Shown piece by piece: positions 49,636 to 60,544 of a stretch of DNA of 64,000 nucleotides. Every line of letters begins with the position of its first letter. The first letter of the stretch is position 1. The notes under the pieces are model-generated. The model saw nothing but the letters and a program-made list of their open reading frames with translations. It was not told where the DNA came from and searched no databases. Origin of the DNA: Granulicella sibirica (GTDB lineage Bacteria; Acidobacteriota; Terriglobia; Terriglobales; Acidobacteriaceae); assembly GCF_004115155.1 (NCBI RefSeq), contig NZ_RDSM01000001.1, forward strand, positions 2,480,001-2,544,000, read 5' to 3'. Made by a program: the position numbers and the translations under genes.

Positions 49636-51531
49636 CTATCTGCCAGACCTGCGTTTCGTTTTGGCTGATGGAGTGCTCGCACGTGCGTGCGATGTCTTCG
49701 AAGAAGAGGCATGCGATGCTGCTTTGGAAGAGTGCGCGGAGGTCGCCCCAGCGCTTCGCGAGGCTCGTGACGAAGATCGTCCGGAACTCTTCGATGTGCG
49801 TGAAAGCCTTGATCCACGCGGGTTTCCACGACCACGAGCATTGCCGCGACGACCGGCGTACGATGCGCGTCGAATGGGCTCCGCCACGTTGAGCGTACGT
49901 CCAGGCTTTATGGCTCTCGATGAGAGTGTGTTCCAACGACGAAGGTCTTCGGTCGATATGTTGAAGCGATCGGCGATGGTGACGAGAGTATCTCCACGAC
50001 GCGCGACGTACCTTTGCTGGTTCGTCGAACTTGCTGGACCAGCGATGGGGATGACGAGTTTATCGCCTGCGGCAAGGGAATCGCTGAGGCTGAGTCCGTT
50101 GGCTTCGGCTATCTCGCTGGCGTGCGAGTGCAGATCGGTGGCCAAGCTCTCGATGCTCTCACCTGCCTTGACCTCGTGGAAGCGCCAGTTGGCGCGCTTG
50201 TCTTCGGGGACGTTCTTGAGGCGTTCTGTGTAGAGATCCTTCGTTCCGGGCGGGATGTGAAGGTCGAAGGAGATGTCGCTTGCGGTGCGAAGACGAAGGA
50301 GTGCGGGGTTGAGCGCGACAAGTTCCGCGACGGAGCTGTTAGTGACATCGGCCACGAGGCGGAGGTCGATGGCATAGGAGACGTTGACGGTGTCGTAGAT
50401 GATGGCGGGGCTTGGAACAAGCTTGTTGAGGCCATACCTCTCGGGGTTCTTGGCCATGATGACGGCTGCGAGGATCTGCGGGACGTAGGCACGCGTCTCC
50501 TTGGGCATGACGTTGCGGCGATAGAGCTCCCAGTAGTCGGCATACCCGGTGCGCATGACGGCTTTCTGGATATTGCCTGGACCCCAGTCGTAGGCGGCCA
50601 TGGCGAGATACCAGTCGCCGAACTGCTTATAGAGGGACTTGATGTAGCGGGCGTAGGCGCGGGAAGATTTCTCGGGATCGAAGCGGTAGTCGAAGTAGCC
50701 GTTGCGGGTGAGGCCGTACTCCGGCGCGGTGTAGGTCATGAACTGCCACATGCCTCCGGCTCCGGAGCCTGCGTTCACGACCTGGGGCTGGAAGCCGGAC
50801 TCGGCCACGGCTAGATAGATGAGGTCCTGTGGGACACCTTCTTCCTTGAGGACATTCTGAATGAGGCCACGATACTTGCCGACACGCTGGAGGGATGCGG
50901 CCATGTGGCGGCGGAAGCTCTCGGAGTTGGAGAAGACGTTGATGTAGCCGGCGACCTGATCATTGATGACGAGGGGGAGATCGGATGTGATGTTGAGTTC
51001 GGAGTTGAGGCGGGCGACGAGCTCGGGGTTGGGTGCGAAGGTGAGCTCTTCGGCGGTGGCGAGGGGAGCTTCTTCGAGTGGAGGCGAGAAGCCGTTGCCT
51101 TGCTTGAGCGCCGCGAGCTCGAGCGCATTGACGGCATTGAGAAGGTGCTCGATCTCGTCGGAGAGGAGAGGTTCGGTCTTGACGTCGATGCCGCTGGTGA
51201 GGAGCATGTCGACGGCGAAGTCGAAGTCAGTGCGGGCGGCTTCGAGGCGGCCGTTCTGGTAGTTGGTGACGCCGCTCTTATAGGAGCGTTCGGCGTTGGC
51301 GATCAGTTGCTGAACCTTGTAGCTGTTATTGCTCGATTGCGCGGTGTCGGCTGTGGATGGCGTCTGTTGTTGCGGCTTAGCAGGGGTGAGGGTGGGCGCG
51401 GTGGCCGTCGAGGCGGTCTTGCCCGGTGCGGCCGATGTCGTGGCGGGATCACCGGGGCATCCGGTAAGGAGGAGCAGCGGGGCGCAGGCCGCTACGAGCG
51501 ACCAACGCAAGAACAGCTTACTTACCGTCAT
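49636..51531 (-). CDS. MltD-type lytic transglycosylase lipoprotein with LysM repeats
   Basis: This lipoprotein (LLLLTGC, Cys25) has an N-terminal helical region, a transglycosylase domain with catalytic Glu244 in LAVAESGFQPQ, GGMWQFM and AMAAYDWGPGN, and two LysM peptidoglycan-binding repeats (about 455-500 and 508-551). It should cleave glycan strands in the periplasm. An unusual tail of about 75 residues, rich in Ser, Arg, Lys and Ala, follows the second LysM and carries a strong positive charge; it may grip anionic wall or lipid polymers. The 631-residue length exceeds typical MltD because of this tail and the N-terminal part. Confidence 0.9.
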   Translation of the reverse strand: MTVSKLFLRWSLVAACAPLLLLTGCPGDPATTSAAPGKTASTATAPTLTPAKPQQQTPSTADTAQSSNNSYKVQQLIANAERSYKSGVTNYQNGRLEAARTDFDFAVDMLLTSGIDVKTEPLLSDEIEHLLNAVNALELAALKQGNGFSPPLEEAPLATAEELTFAPNPELVARLNSELNITSDLPLVINDQVAGYINVFSNSESFRRHMAASLQRVGKYRGLIQNVLKEEGVPQDLIYLAVAESGFQPQVVNAGSGAGGMWQFMTYTAPEYGLTRNGYFDYRFDPEKSSRAYARYIKSLYKQFGDWYLAMAAYDWGPGNIQKAVMRTGYADYWELYRRNVMPKETRAYVPQILAAVIMAKNPERYGLNKLVPSPAIIYDTVNVSYAIDLRLVADVTNSSVAELVALNPALLRLRTASDISFDLHIPPGTKDLYTERLKNVPEDKRANWRFHEVKAGESIESLATDLHSHASEIAEANGLSLSDSLAAGDKLVIPIAGPASSTNQQRYVARRGDTLVTIADRFNISTEDLRRWNTLSSRAIKPGRTLNVAEPIRRASYAGRRGNARGRGNPRGSRLSRTSKSSGRSSSRASRSAGATSAHSSKAASHASSSKTSHARASTPSAKTKRRSGR

Positions 51532-51765
51532 GCGCGTACCTCTGGAATCCCTGGGGCAACTGTGTCTCCTGATGCGGCGCGAACGAGCTTCGCAGTCCGC
51601 ACCTGATTGTAAGACGTTCGGCGTGGATGGAGGGCAGAGGCGAGTGAAGGAAGGGTGGTGTCAGGCCCAGAGAAATATTCGTGTGGCGATCGGGAAACCC
51701 GCATCCAACGGCTTAGATTAGCCCGGGATCTAATTTCACGATCAAGTTGTACCAAGGAGAAACAT

Positions 51766-52032
51766 ATGATGGGACACGGCATCATCATGACGATCATCAT
51801 CGGCTTCATCGTCGGCATCATTGCGAAGATGATCATGCCCGGTAAAGACCCTGCGGGATTCATCATGACCGCGCTTATCGGGATCGTGGGAAGCTTCCTA
51901 GGAACGTTCATTGGCCGGGCCATCGGGCACTATGGGCCAGATCAGGGTGCGGGCTGGCTGATGTCCATCTTTGGCGCGCTGATTCTACTCGGGATCTATC
52001 ACCTGATGACGCGACGGTCTTCGGTGGTTTAG
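51766..52032 (+). CDS. GlsB/YeaQ/YmgE-family membrane protein
   Basis: The 88-residue integral membrane protein has three hydrophobic segments and a Gly-rich pattern ([42 protein letters not shown]), the mark of this stress-associated family. The function is not settled; in enteric bacteria relatives rise under general stress. AAGGAG lies 6 nt before the ATG at 51766. A longer reading from 51655 is out of character. Confidence 0.88.
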   Translation: MMGHGIIMTIIIGFIVGIIAKMIMPGKDPAGFIMTALIGIVGSFLGTFIGRAIGHYGPDQGAGWLMSIFGALILLGIYHLMTRRSSVV

Positions 52033-52102
52033 CTGCGGCCTAGCAGGGCGGGGTCCGTGGGGTGCCGGTGATATCCTTGAAGATCGAGGCATTTCACACC
52101 GC

Positions 52103-53904
<1,802 letters not shown>

Positions 53905-53905
<1 letters not shown>

Positions 53906-54504
53906 TGACGCTGGAGCTTCCGGAAGGGCCGTTCGCCGCCTACCTGTTCGACTGCGATGGGACGATCGTGGACTCGATGCCTCTGCACTACATTGCGTGG
54001 AAGAAGGCTCTTGGCGAGTGGAACTGCGAGTTTGAAGAGCAGACGTTCTACTCGTGGGGCGGGATGCCGGTGGTGGAGATCATCCGGTCGCTGAACGAGA
54101 TGAATGGGCTAGCGATGCCGGTGGAGGAACTGCATCATCGGAAAGAAGGCCTGTACTACGAGATGCTCGGCGACCTACACGGCGTGCCCGAGGTGATTGA
54201 GCATGTACACGCGAGTCATGGGAAGATTCCGTTCGCGGTGGTGTCGGGGAGTACGCGGCAGAGCGTGGTGAAGTCGCTCGAAGTGCTCGGGATTCTCGAT
54301 AAGTTCGATGTGCTTGTGTGCGCGGGGGAGTACTCGAAGGGCAAGCCGGATCCGGAGCCGTTCTTGCTGGCGGCGGAGAAGCTTGGGGTTTCTGCCAAGG
54401 ACTGCCTGGTGTTTGAGGATACGGACATGGGAATCCAGTCGGCTACGGCGGCGGGGATGAAGTCGGTGAAGGTGATGCAACCGTGGGAGCGGGGAGCTCG
54501 ATAG
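53905..54504 (+). CDS. HAD-superfamily phosphatase, beta-phosphoglucomutase-like
   Basis: The 199-residue protein has motif I YLFDCDGTIVDSMPLHY with the nucleophilic Asp, a helical cap domain (residues 20-90), motif II AVVSGST, a Lys in YSKGKPDPEPF and motif IV VFEDTDMGIQSATAAG. It resembles YqaB-type sugar-phosphate phosphatases of HAD subfamily I. The exact substrate is unknown. The start codon overlaps the lepA stop by one base (TGATG), which is common for such pairs in related genomes. Confidence 0.9.
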
Positions 54505-54551
54505 TTACGCTTCTTTATGCCTCCCTGATGGCTCGTGCCGGACGATGAGGC

Positions 54552-54803
54552 ATGAGCGTATTACGGACAGGGCGTAGGACGAGTGGCGAGGAAGAAGCGG
54601 TTGCTGGGGCGTCCGGCTTTCTGAAGACGGGGCGAGGCAAGCAGATCTTTCTTATCTTCGTAAAAAAGCGCGCGGACTCAGGTGGCTCGCGGGCATCGGT
54701 TGAGGAGTCCTTCCTGAAAGAGGCGGTGCTTCCCTGGATGCTCAGCTTCGGGGCGTTCGTGATCCTTGTGCTGGTCTTTGCGTTCTTCTTCCAACGCGCC
54801 TGA
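54552..54803 (+). CDS. Small membrane protein, hypothetical
   Basis: The 83-residue protein has a polar N-terminal part and a single C-terminal membrane helix (AVLPWMLSFGAFVILVLVFAFFF), so it could be a tail-anchored protein. The ribosome site is poor. The hydrophobic segment and codon use suggest it is real, but a chance ORF cannot be excluded. It lies between the HAD gene and the lectin-like gene, all in the same direction. Confidence 0.45.
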   Translation: MSVLRTGRRTSGEEEAVAGASGFLKTGRGKQIFLIFVKKRADSGGSRASVEESFLKEAVLPWMLSFGAFVILVLVFAFFFQRA

Positions 54804-54869
54804 TAATTTTGCCGGTCTCGTCGATCCGCTGTCTTGACAATCCATTTGGCGAACAGTGTAGTGGGACGC

Positions 54870-55394
54870 ATGAACTTCGCGTTGATGATCGTGCTTGCGC
54901 TTCAGATGGTGGCTGGCGGTAGCCCGTCGGCTGCGAACTCTTCCGTGGTCCAGCCACAGGGGTCGCATGGGGTGCGGAATGAGCAGTATGGATTGATGCT
55001 GCGGCCCCGCGATGCGAGTAATAAGGATGGGGAGCCGATCGTGCTCTATCCCTATGAGACGTGGAAGTGCATGGCGTGGAAGTTCGAGAGCGCGCAGGAT
55101 GGGGTGCGTCTGGTGAACTACTTCACGAGCAAGTCGTTTGAGGTGCAGGCTGTGGGCGGTACTTCGGTGGTCGCGCAGAAGCCTGCGACTCCAGAGGCAC
55201 GGGAGAAGGAGACGATGCACTTCGTCGCGGTCGAGGCTGGGTTGTACAAGATCGAGGTGCAGGGCGGAGCGGGTGTGTTGACGGCGGTGGACAGTGATGG
55301 CCGTGGGGATATCCGTGTGGTAGTGCAGCCGTGGAAGCAGACGGCGGCGCAGAAGTGGCAGCTGGTGGATCTTCCGGATCACTTCACGGCTTAG
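54870..55394 (+). CDS. Exported ricin B-like beta-trefoil protein
   Basis: The protein of about 174 residues has a signal peptide (MNFALMIVLALQMVAGG) and a beta-trefoil body with repeated elements such as GLMLRPRDASNKDGEPIVLYPYETWKCMAWKF and AAQKWQLVDL, which keep the QxW motif of ricin-type lectins in the last repeat. It may bind sugars or lipids outside the cell. I use the ATG at 54870, because the signal peptide begins there. The stop is immediately followed by the stop of the convergent rnr gene with no gap at all. Confidence 0.75.
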   Translation: MNFALMIVLALQMVAGGSPSAANSSVVQPQGSHGVRNEQYGLMLRPRDASNKDGEPIVLYPYETWKCMAWKFESAQDGVRLVNYFTSKSFEVQAVGGTSVVAQKPATPEAREKETMHFVAVEAGLYKIEVQGGAGVLTAVDSDGRGDIRVVVQPWKQTAAQKWQLVDLPDHFTA

Positions 55395-58145
55395 TCAGCG
55401 GCGCTTGCCTTTGCCCTTTTTCGCCTTGTTCCGTTCGCGAGTCTTTGACTTGGCGGACTTCTTTGGCTTGCCAGTGCGGGTGGGGCTCAAATGCTTTGTT
55501 GGTTCGATGGCTGGGGTCGCGCGTTCCATGCCAATGAGGGCGAACTGGAGGCGGCGCTGCTGGCGGTCGATGCGGTCTAGCAGGACGCGGACTCGCATGC
55601 CCATCTTGAAGATGCTGCCGGAGCGGGTGCCGACGATCTGGCGGTCGGTGTCGCGGAAGATGAAGCGGTCTTCTTCGGTGCGGCGGCCTCTTTGGCCTTC
55701 TAAATTGCCTAAAGAGGCGAGGGGAACGAGGCCTTCGATGAAAAGGTCGTCCAGCTCGACGAAGAAGCCGTATTTCGTGCAGGAGAGGATGACGGCGGAG
55801 AAGTCTTCGCCGACGCGGTCCTGCATGAAGCGCATCTTCTTCCATTCCATGAGTTCGCGTTCGGCGTCGTCAGCGCGGCGTTCGGATTGACTGGACTCGG
55901 TGGAGATGGCGGCTAGTTCGGGCTCGGGGATGGGTTCGAACTCGTAGGTCGGGCGTGGGTTGTGTTTGGTCTTCCTGCCGGATGCGGCGGCGGCTTTGGT
56001 AGCCCAGGGTTGCGGATCGTCCGAGCGGATGGGGCCGCCGTTGCGGTCGGCTCCCTCGTCCATGAGGGCGCGGAGGAGGCGGTGGACGATAAGGTCTGGG
56101 TAGCGGCGGATGGGGGAGGTGAAGTGGGTGTAGCTCGGGCTGGCGAGGGCGAAGTGGCCTACGTTCTGTTCGGAGTAGCGGGCCTGCTTCAATGACCGGA
56201 GCATGAGGAAAGCGAGGATGCGCTCTTCGGGGGTTCCTGCGATCCTTGCGGTCAGTCGCTGGTACATCTGCGGAGTGACGGGGATCTCTTCGGTGGTGAC
56301 CTCGTGGGTGCGGGCCTGCTTGCCGGAGCCTCGTGCGTCGCGGCGGTCGGCCTTCATCTGGACGCGCTGGACGGGGAGGCTGGTAAGGCCGAGCGAGTAG
56401 CCGAAGGTTCCGGCAGTCTCCTCGAAGTCGACGATGCGCTTGGGGTCGGGCATCTCGTGGATGCGGTAGATGCTTGGGGCGAGGGCTTCGAGCCAGGTGG
56501 CGACGCACTCGTTGGCGGAGAGCATGAACTCTTCGATGAGGCGGTGCGACCAGCCGCGCTCGGAGCGGACGATGGAGGCCATGTTGCCGTTGGGGTCGAA
56601 GTGGATGACCGGCTCGGGGAGGTCGAAGTCGATCGAGCCCCGGCGGCGGCGCTTGGCGTTGAGGATCAAGGCGAGGGTGTGCATCTGTTCGAAGACGCCG
56701 GCGAGGTCGGGGCGGGTGAGGAGAACCTCTTCGGCCATGGCGCGGGCTTCGGGTGTGGGTTGGGCCTCGGTGTTGGCGCAGTCGAGGATGGCCTGGACCT
56801 GGGTGTAGGTCATGCGGCGGGCGGAGCGGATGATGCCTTCGGTGACGCGGTAGGAAAGGATCTCGCCGCGTGCGTCGATGTGCATGATGCAGGAGAGGAC
56901 AAGGCGGTCTTCGTCCGGGCGGAGCGAACACATGCCGGAGGAGAGCTGTGGGGGGAGCATGGGGACGGCGCGGTCGGGGAAGTAGACGCTCGTGCCGCGG
57001 AGGCGGGCTTCGAGGTCGAGGTCGGTGCCGGGGCGGACGTAGTGACTGACGTCGGCGATGTGAACTTGCAACTGCCAAGTTCCGTCGGGGTGGTGGGTGA
57101 CGTGGACGGCGTCGTCGAAGTCTCGGGCGGTTTCGCCGTCGATGGTGACGATCTTGAGGTCGCGGAAATCTTCCCGTTTTACCAGCTCAGCTTCATCGAG
57201 GGTATCGACCGTTTGGGATGAGGAGGCGGTGGCTTCGGCTAAAACGTTCGTCGGGAAGACGTGGGGAATATGGTGCTTACGGATGACGATTTCGACGTCG
57301 ACACCAAAGGCGTCGGGTGGTCCGAGGACTTCGATGACACGGCCTTTTGCGGGGCGGCCCGGGAGGGGAAAGTCGGTGATCTCTACGTCTACGGCGAGGC
57401 CTTCCAACGGCTCACGGAGTTCGGGGTCGTGCCAGTCGAAGGCTGCGGCGCGGGCTTCTTCGCCGAGGACGCGGTGGGGGGTATTGGCTTCGTCGGCCAG
57501 GGGGAGTTCGAGGCCTTCGGGGATGAGGATGGGCTGAGAGATGCGCTCGTCGAGGGGGGTGACGTAGTTGCCGTTGATGAGGGGGGCGTTCTCCCATGTG
57601 CTGCGGCGGCGGGTGCGGGCGTAGTGGAAGATGCCGACGACCGTCGGGTTGCGGCGGGTGAGCACGCGGGCGATGCGTCCGGAGCGGCGGCCGTCGCGGC
57701 CTCGGGGAGCTTCGTCGACGAGGACGATATCGCCCTGCATGGCTCCGTTGATCTCGTTCGGCGGGATGAAGAGGTCGTCGTCGCGGTTGGAGCTGCCTTC
57801 GGGGCGGACGAAGCCGAAGCCGTCGCGGTGGAGGTCGAGTCGGCCTGTGAGGAGGTTGTCGCGGGTGGCTCGGTGTTCTTTTGGGAGGTCCGTGGAGGCA
57901 GCTTTCGCGGCGCGGGCGGTCTTTTCGGGGGTGGCGGCGGGGAGGGACCACTGCTCGGCGTCTATCTTGACGAGCTCGCCACGGGCGGTGATGCGGGCCA
58001 ACTGTTCGAGGAGGAGGCGGCGCTCTCGCCCCCCGCCGAGGCCGAGTTCGCGAACGAGTTGCTTGTAGCCGGCGCGGTGGTTCGGGGAGCGCTCGATGCG
58101 GCGGATGAGGTCGCGGTCGGTCTGGGGGTAAGGGGTGGACGGCAT
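55395..58145 (-). CDS. rnr: Ribonuclease R
   Basis: This 3'-to-5' exoribonuclease degrades structured RNA. The 916-residue layout is complete: an N-terminal winged-helix region (RDLIRRIERSPNHRAGYKQLVRELG), cold-shock folds (GRLDLHRDGFGFVRPEG), the RNB catalytic domain with IDGETARDFDDAV (Asp336, Asp342, Asp344 and Asp345) and the S1 domain (DFSAVILSCTKYGFFVELDDLFIEGLV). A basic tail (KKSAKSKTRERNKAKKGKGKRR) ends it, as in many RNase R proteins. The insert with GRKTKHNPRPTYEFEPIPEPEL before the final S1 is unusual. Confidence 0.95.
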   Translation of the reverse strand: MPSTPYPQTDRDLIRRIERSPNHRAGYKQLVRELGLGGGRERRLLLEQLARITARGELVKIDAEQWSLPAATPEKTARAAKAASTDLPKEHRATRDNLLTGRLDLHRDGFGFVRPEGSSNRDDDLFIPPNEINGAMQGDIVLVDEAPRGRDGRRSGRIARVLTRRNPTVVGIFHYARTRRRSTWENAPLINGNYVTPLDERISQPILIPEGLELPLADEANTPHRVLGEEARAAAFDWHDPELREPLEGLAVDVEITDFPLPGRPAKGRVIEVLGPPDAFGVDVEIVIRKHHIPHVFPTNVLAEATASSSQTVDTLDEAELVKREDFRDLKIVTIDGETARDFDDAVHVTHHPDGTWQLQVHIADVSHYVRPGTDLDLEARLRGTSVYFPDRAVPMLPPQLSSGMCSLRPDEDRLVLSCIMHIDARGEILSYRVTEGIIRSARRMTYTQVQAILDCANTEAQPTPEARAMAEEVLLTRPDLAGVFEQMHTLALILNAKRRRRGSIDFDLPEPVIHFDPNGNMASIVRSERGWSHRLIEEFMLSANECVATWLEALAPSIYRIHEMPDPKRIVDFEETAGTFGYSLGLTSLPVQRVQMKADRRDARGSGKQARTHEVTTEEIPVTPQMYQRLTARIAGTPEERILAFLMLRSLKQARYSEQNVGHFALASPSYTHFTSPIRRYPDLIVHRLLRALMDEGADRNGGPIRSDDPQPWATKAAAASGRKTKHNPRPTYEFEPIPEPELAAISTESSQSERRADDAERELMEWKKMRFMQDRVGEDFSAVILSCTKYGFFVELDDLFIEGLVPLASLGNLEGQRGRRTEEDRFIFRDTDRQIVGTRSGSIFKMGMRVRVLLDRIDRQQRRLQFALIGMERATPAIEPTKHLSPTRTGKPKKSAKSKTRERNKAKKGKGKRR

Positions 58146-58242
58146 TTGAGTTCAGGATAGCTGTGACGGGGATGATTCCGTGTATCCCACATCTCAGAAT
58201 CGCGATGCAGGGCACCCGTGTTTGTTCCGGATCGATGAACAG

Positions 58243-59049
58243 CTACTTGGCAGAAAGGATTTTGGCGGCTTCGGCGAGGGTGGTGCCGGGTGGGATGGGT
58301 TGGAAGTTGGTTTTGACTTCGTCGGTTTCCTCGCCGATGGTCTTGAACAGAAGAGCGCGGCCGTCGATGTGGACATGAGTTTCGATGATTTGCCAGACGC
58401 CGGGGGATAGTTCGCGACGTTCGACATTGAAGGTCCCACCCTGCTTGAGTCTGCCAAAAAGTCCGTAGCCGAAGTCGACCTCGTGAGCGAGGGTTCCGCG
58501 GATGGTGGCGATGCGGTGCTGCTTCTTGTCGACGATGAGGTCGCCCATCATGGCAGAGAGGACACGCGATTCGTAGTCAGGGGCCTTGAAGTTGGGGTCG
58601 GGGTCGAAATGGAGGTCGATAGACTCAGCGTTCTCGTTGACGACCTTCCAGAGGAAGGCCTTGGGGAGAAGGTTGAGGAGTTTCTCAGCGGATTCGTCGT
58701 CGTGTACGCTGTCACGTTTTTTCTTGGCCTGGGCGTGGGCGTCGGTGATGTAGTCCTGGATGCGGGCTGTTTCGGCTCGCTGCTCGTCGGCGGTAAGAGG
58801 GCGGCCGGAGAGTTGGATCTTGCGCTTGAGGTCGCCCTGGGTGGTGTCGACAACGTCGTAGACGCTGTCGTTGTCCTGCTTCTCGGACATGCGGTAGTGC
58901 CAGAGAGAATGGTCGTCGCGATCGGCGGCGATCTCGACTTCGACGGCGCGCTGGACGAGGGATTGCGCTTCGGGGCTTTGCTGGGCTCTGAGGATCGGGA
59001 ATGCGCAGGCGCAGAGGGCGAGGATCAGGGTGACGCGACGCATCCGCAT
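58243..59049 (-). CDS. Exported protein of unknown function
   Basis: From the ATG at 59049 the 268-residue protein starts with a signal peptide (RRVTLILALCACAFPILRA) and continues with a charged, largely helical and beta-mixed body (SLVQRAVEVEIAADRDD, LHFDPDPNFKAPDYESRVLSAMMGDLIVDKKQHRIATIRGTL). It resembles acidobacterial exported proteins of unknown role. A GTG at 59109 overlapping the tyrS stop is an alternative start that would lengthen the front by 20 residues. It follows tyrS in the same direction. Confidence 0.66.
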   Translation of the reverse strand: MRMRRVTLILALCACAFPILRAQQSPEAQSLVQRAVEVEIAADRDDHSLWHYRMSEKQDNDSVYDVVDTTQGDLKRKIQLSGRPLTADEQRAETARIQDYITDAHAQAKKKRDSVHDDESAEKLLNLLPKAFLWKVVNENAESIDLHFDPDPNFKAPDYESRVLSAMMGDLIVDKKQHRIATIRGTLAHEVDFGYGLFGRLKQGGTFNVERRELSPGVWQIIETHVHIDGRALLFKTIGEETDEVKTNFQPIPPGTTLAEAAKILSAK

Positions 59050-59108
59050 ACGGTTGATGAGACGCGCATGATGGCTGGAGGTTTGCGTGGAGGCGCTCGT
59101 TTGGGCCA

Positions 59109-60392
59109 CTAGGCGGTGTGCTCCGCCGGTTTGAAGGAGAGGCGGACCTGGCGTTTGCCGAGGCGGAGGACAGGAGCATCGCCGAGGGCTTCGCGGGTGA
59201 TGGTGCGGGTCGTGAGCTTCTCGCCATTGAGACTGACGGCGTTTTCGGTGATCTTGCGTGTGGCTTCTCCTGCGGACGTGGCTAGTCCGGAGAGGACGAG
59301 AAGCTTGGGGACTCGGACTTCGTTCGTCGTCGGGTCGGAGAGGCCTTCGGTCGTGAGGGCGACGGAGACGGTGGGGATATCTTCAGCGATGCCACGCTGC
59401 TGGAACTGCTTGGACCAGTTTTCGGCTGCTGCGTCGGCTTCTTCGAAAGAATGAAAGGTGGTGACGAGGAAGTGGGCCAGGTTTTTCTTGGCCTGCATGG
59501 GATGCAGGGCGCCGGTAGCGATCTCCGACTCCATGTTTTCAATCTGGCTCGTCGAGAGGTCGGTGAGAAGGGTGTAGAAGCGCCACATGAGTTCGTCGGA
59601 GATGCTCATGACCTTGCCGTACATCTCGGGGGCGGGTTCGTGAATGCCTATGGCGTTGCCATAGGACTTCGACATCTTCTGAACGCCGTCGAGGCCTTCG
59701 AGGATGGGGACCATGAGGATGCTCTGCTGCGGCTGGCCGAAGTGCTTCTGGAGGTCACGACCGCGCATGAGGTTGAACTTCTGGTCGGTGCCTCCGAGTT
59801 CGACGTCGCACTCGAGGGCGACGGAGTCGTAGCCCTGGGCGATGGGGTAGATGAGCTCGTGGAGTGCGATGGGCTGCTCGGCGTGGAAGCGCTTGGTGAA
59901 GTCCTCGCGCTCGAGCATCTGCGAGACGGTGAACTGTGCCATGAGCTTGACCATGTCGTAGTAGCTGAGCTTGTCGAGCCACTCGGAGTTGTAGCGGACC
60001 TCGGTCTTTTCGGGGTCAAGGATCTTGAAGACCTGCTGCTTGTAGGTTTCGGCGTTGGCGGCGATCTGCTCGCGGGTGAGGGGCTTGCGGGTGACGTTGC
60101 GGCCGGTAGGGTCGCCGATGAGGGCGGTGCCGTCGCCGATGAGGAAGATGACGGTGTGGCCGAGGAGTTGGAAGTGGCGGAGCTTGCGGATGAGGACGGT
60201 GTGGCCGAGGTGGAGGTCGGGTGCGGTGGGATCGAAGCCGGCCTTGATGCGGAGGGGCTTGCCAGACGCGAGAGACTGGGCGAGGCGCTCCTTGAGGGCC
60301 TCGAGCGGGAGGATCTCGGCGGCGCCCTTGGTGATGAGGTCGAGCTGGTCTTCGATGGGGCGGAAGGCGTGCGTGGCGGGCAGATCGGACAT
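59109..60392 (-). CDS. tyrS: Tyrosyl-tRNA synthetase
   Basis: This class I synthetase charges tRNA-Tyr. The HIGH-like motif is [13 protein letters not shown] (His61 to His64), the KMSKS loop is intact ([10 protein letters not shown], 239-243), and the anticodon and S4-type RNA-binding C-terminus ends the protein ([21 protein letters not shown]). The 427 residues and the [16 protein letters not shown] stretch place it in the larger TyrS group. It is divergent from relA/spoT, and its ATG lies 152 bp from that gene. Confidence 0.96.
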   Translation of the reverse strand: MSDLPATHAFRPIEDQLDLITKGAAEILPLEALKERLAQSLASGKPLRIKAGFDPTAPDLHLGHTVLIRKLRHFQLLGHTVIFLIGDGTALIGDPTGRNVTRKPLTREQIAANAETYKQQVFKILDPEKTEVRYNSEWLDKLSYYDMVKLMAQFTVSQMLEREDFTKRFHAEQPIALHELIYPIAQGYDSVALECDVELGGTDQKFNLMRGRDLQKHFGQPQQSILMVPILEGLDGVQKMSKSYGNAIGIHEPAPEMYGKVMSISDELMWRFYTLLTDLSTSQIENMESEIATGALHPMQAKKNLAHFLVTTFHSFEEADAAAENWSKQFQQRGIAEDIPTVSVALTTEGLSDPTTNEVRVPKLLVLSGLATSAGEATRKITENAVSLNGEKLTTRTITREALGDAPVLRLGKRQVRLSFKPAEHTA

Positions 60393-60512
60393 GGTTACCT
60401 TTGTTCCGGTTGGCAGCCAGCAGGGGCCGCCGCGTGGGCGTTATTTCAAGTATATGCGGCGATGTGGGGCCGACTTAGGTATCGGAACCAATGCGTGGTG
60501 CGGAAACAGGCG

Positions 60513-60539
60513 TTGAGGGTTGCATAAGCGGCCTATAAT
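60513..60539 (+). promoter_or_regulatory. Candidate promoter for relA/spoT, perhaps leaderless
   Basis: TATAAT (60534-60539) ends 5 nt before the ATG at 60545, and TTGAGG (60513-60518) precedes it with a short 15-bp spacer. Transcription from here would begin at or next to the start codon, and no ribosome site precedes it. Confidence 0.45.
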
Positions 60540-60544
60540 AGCCT

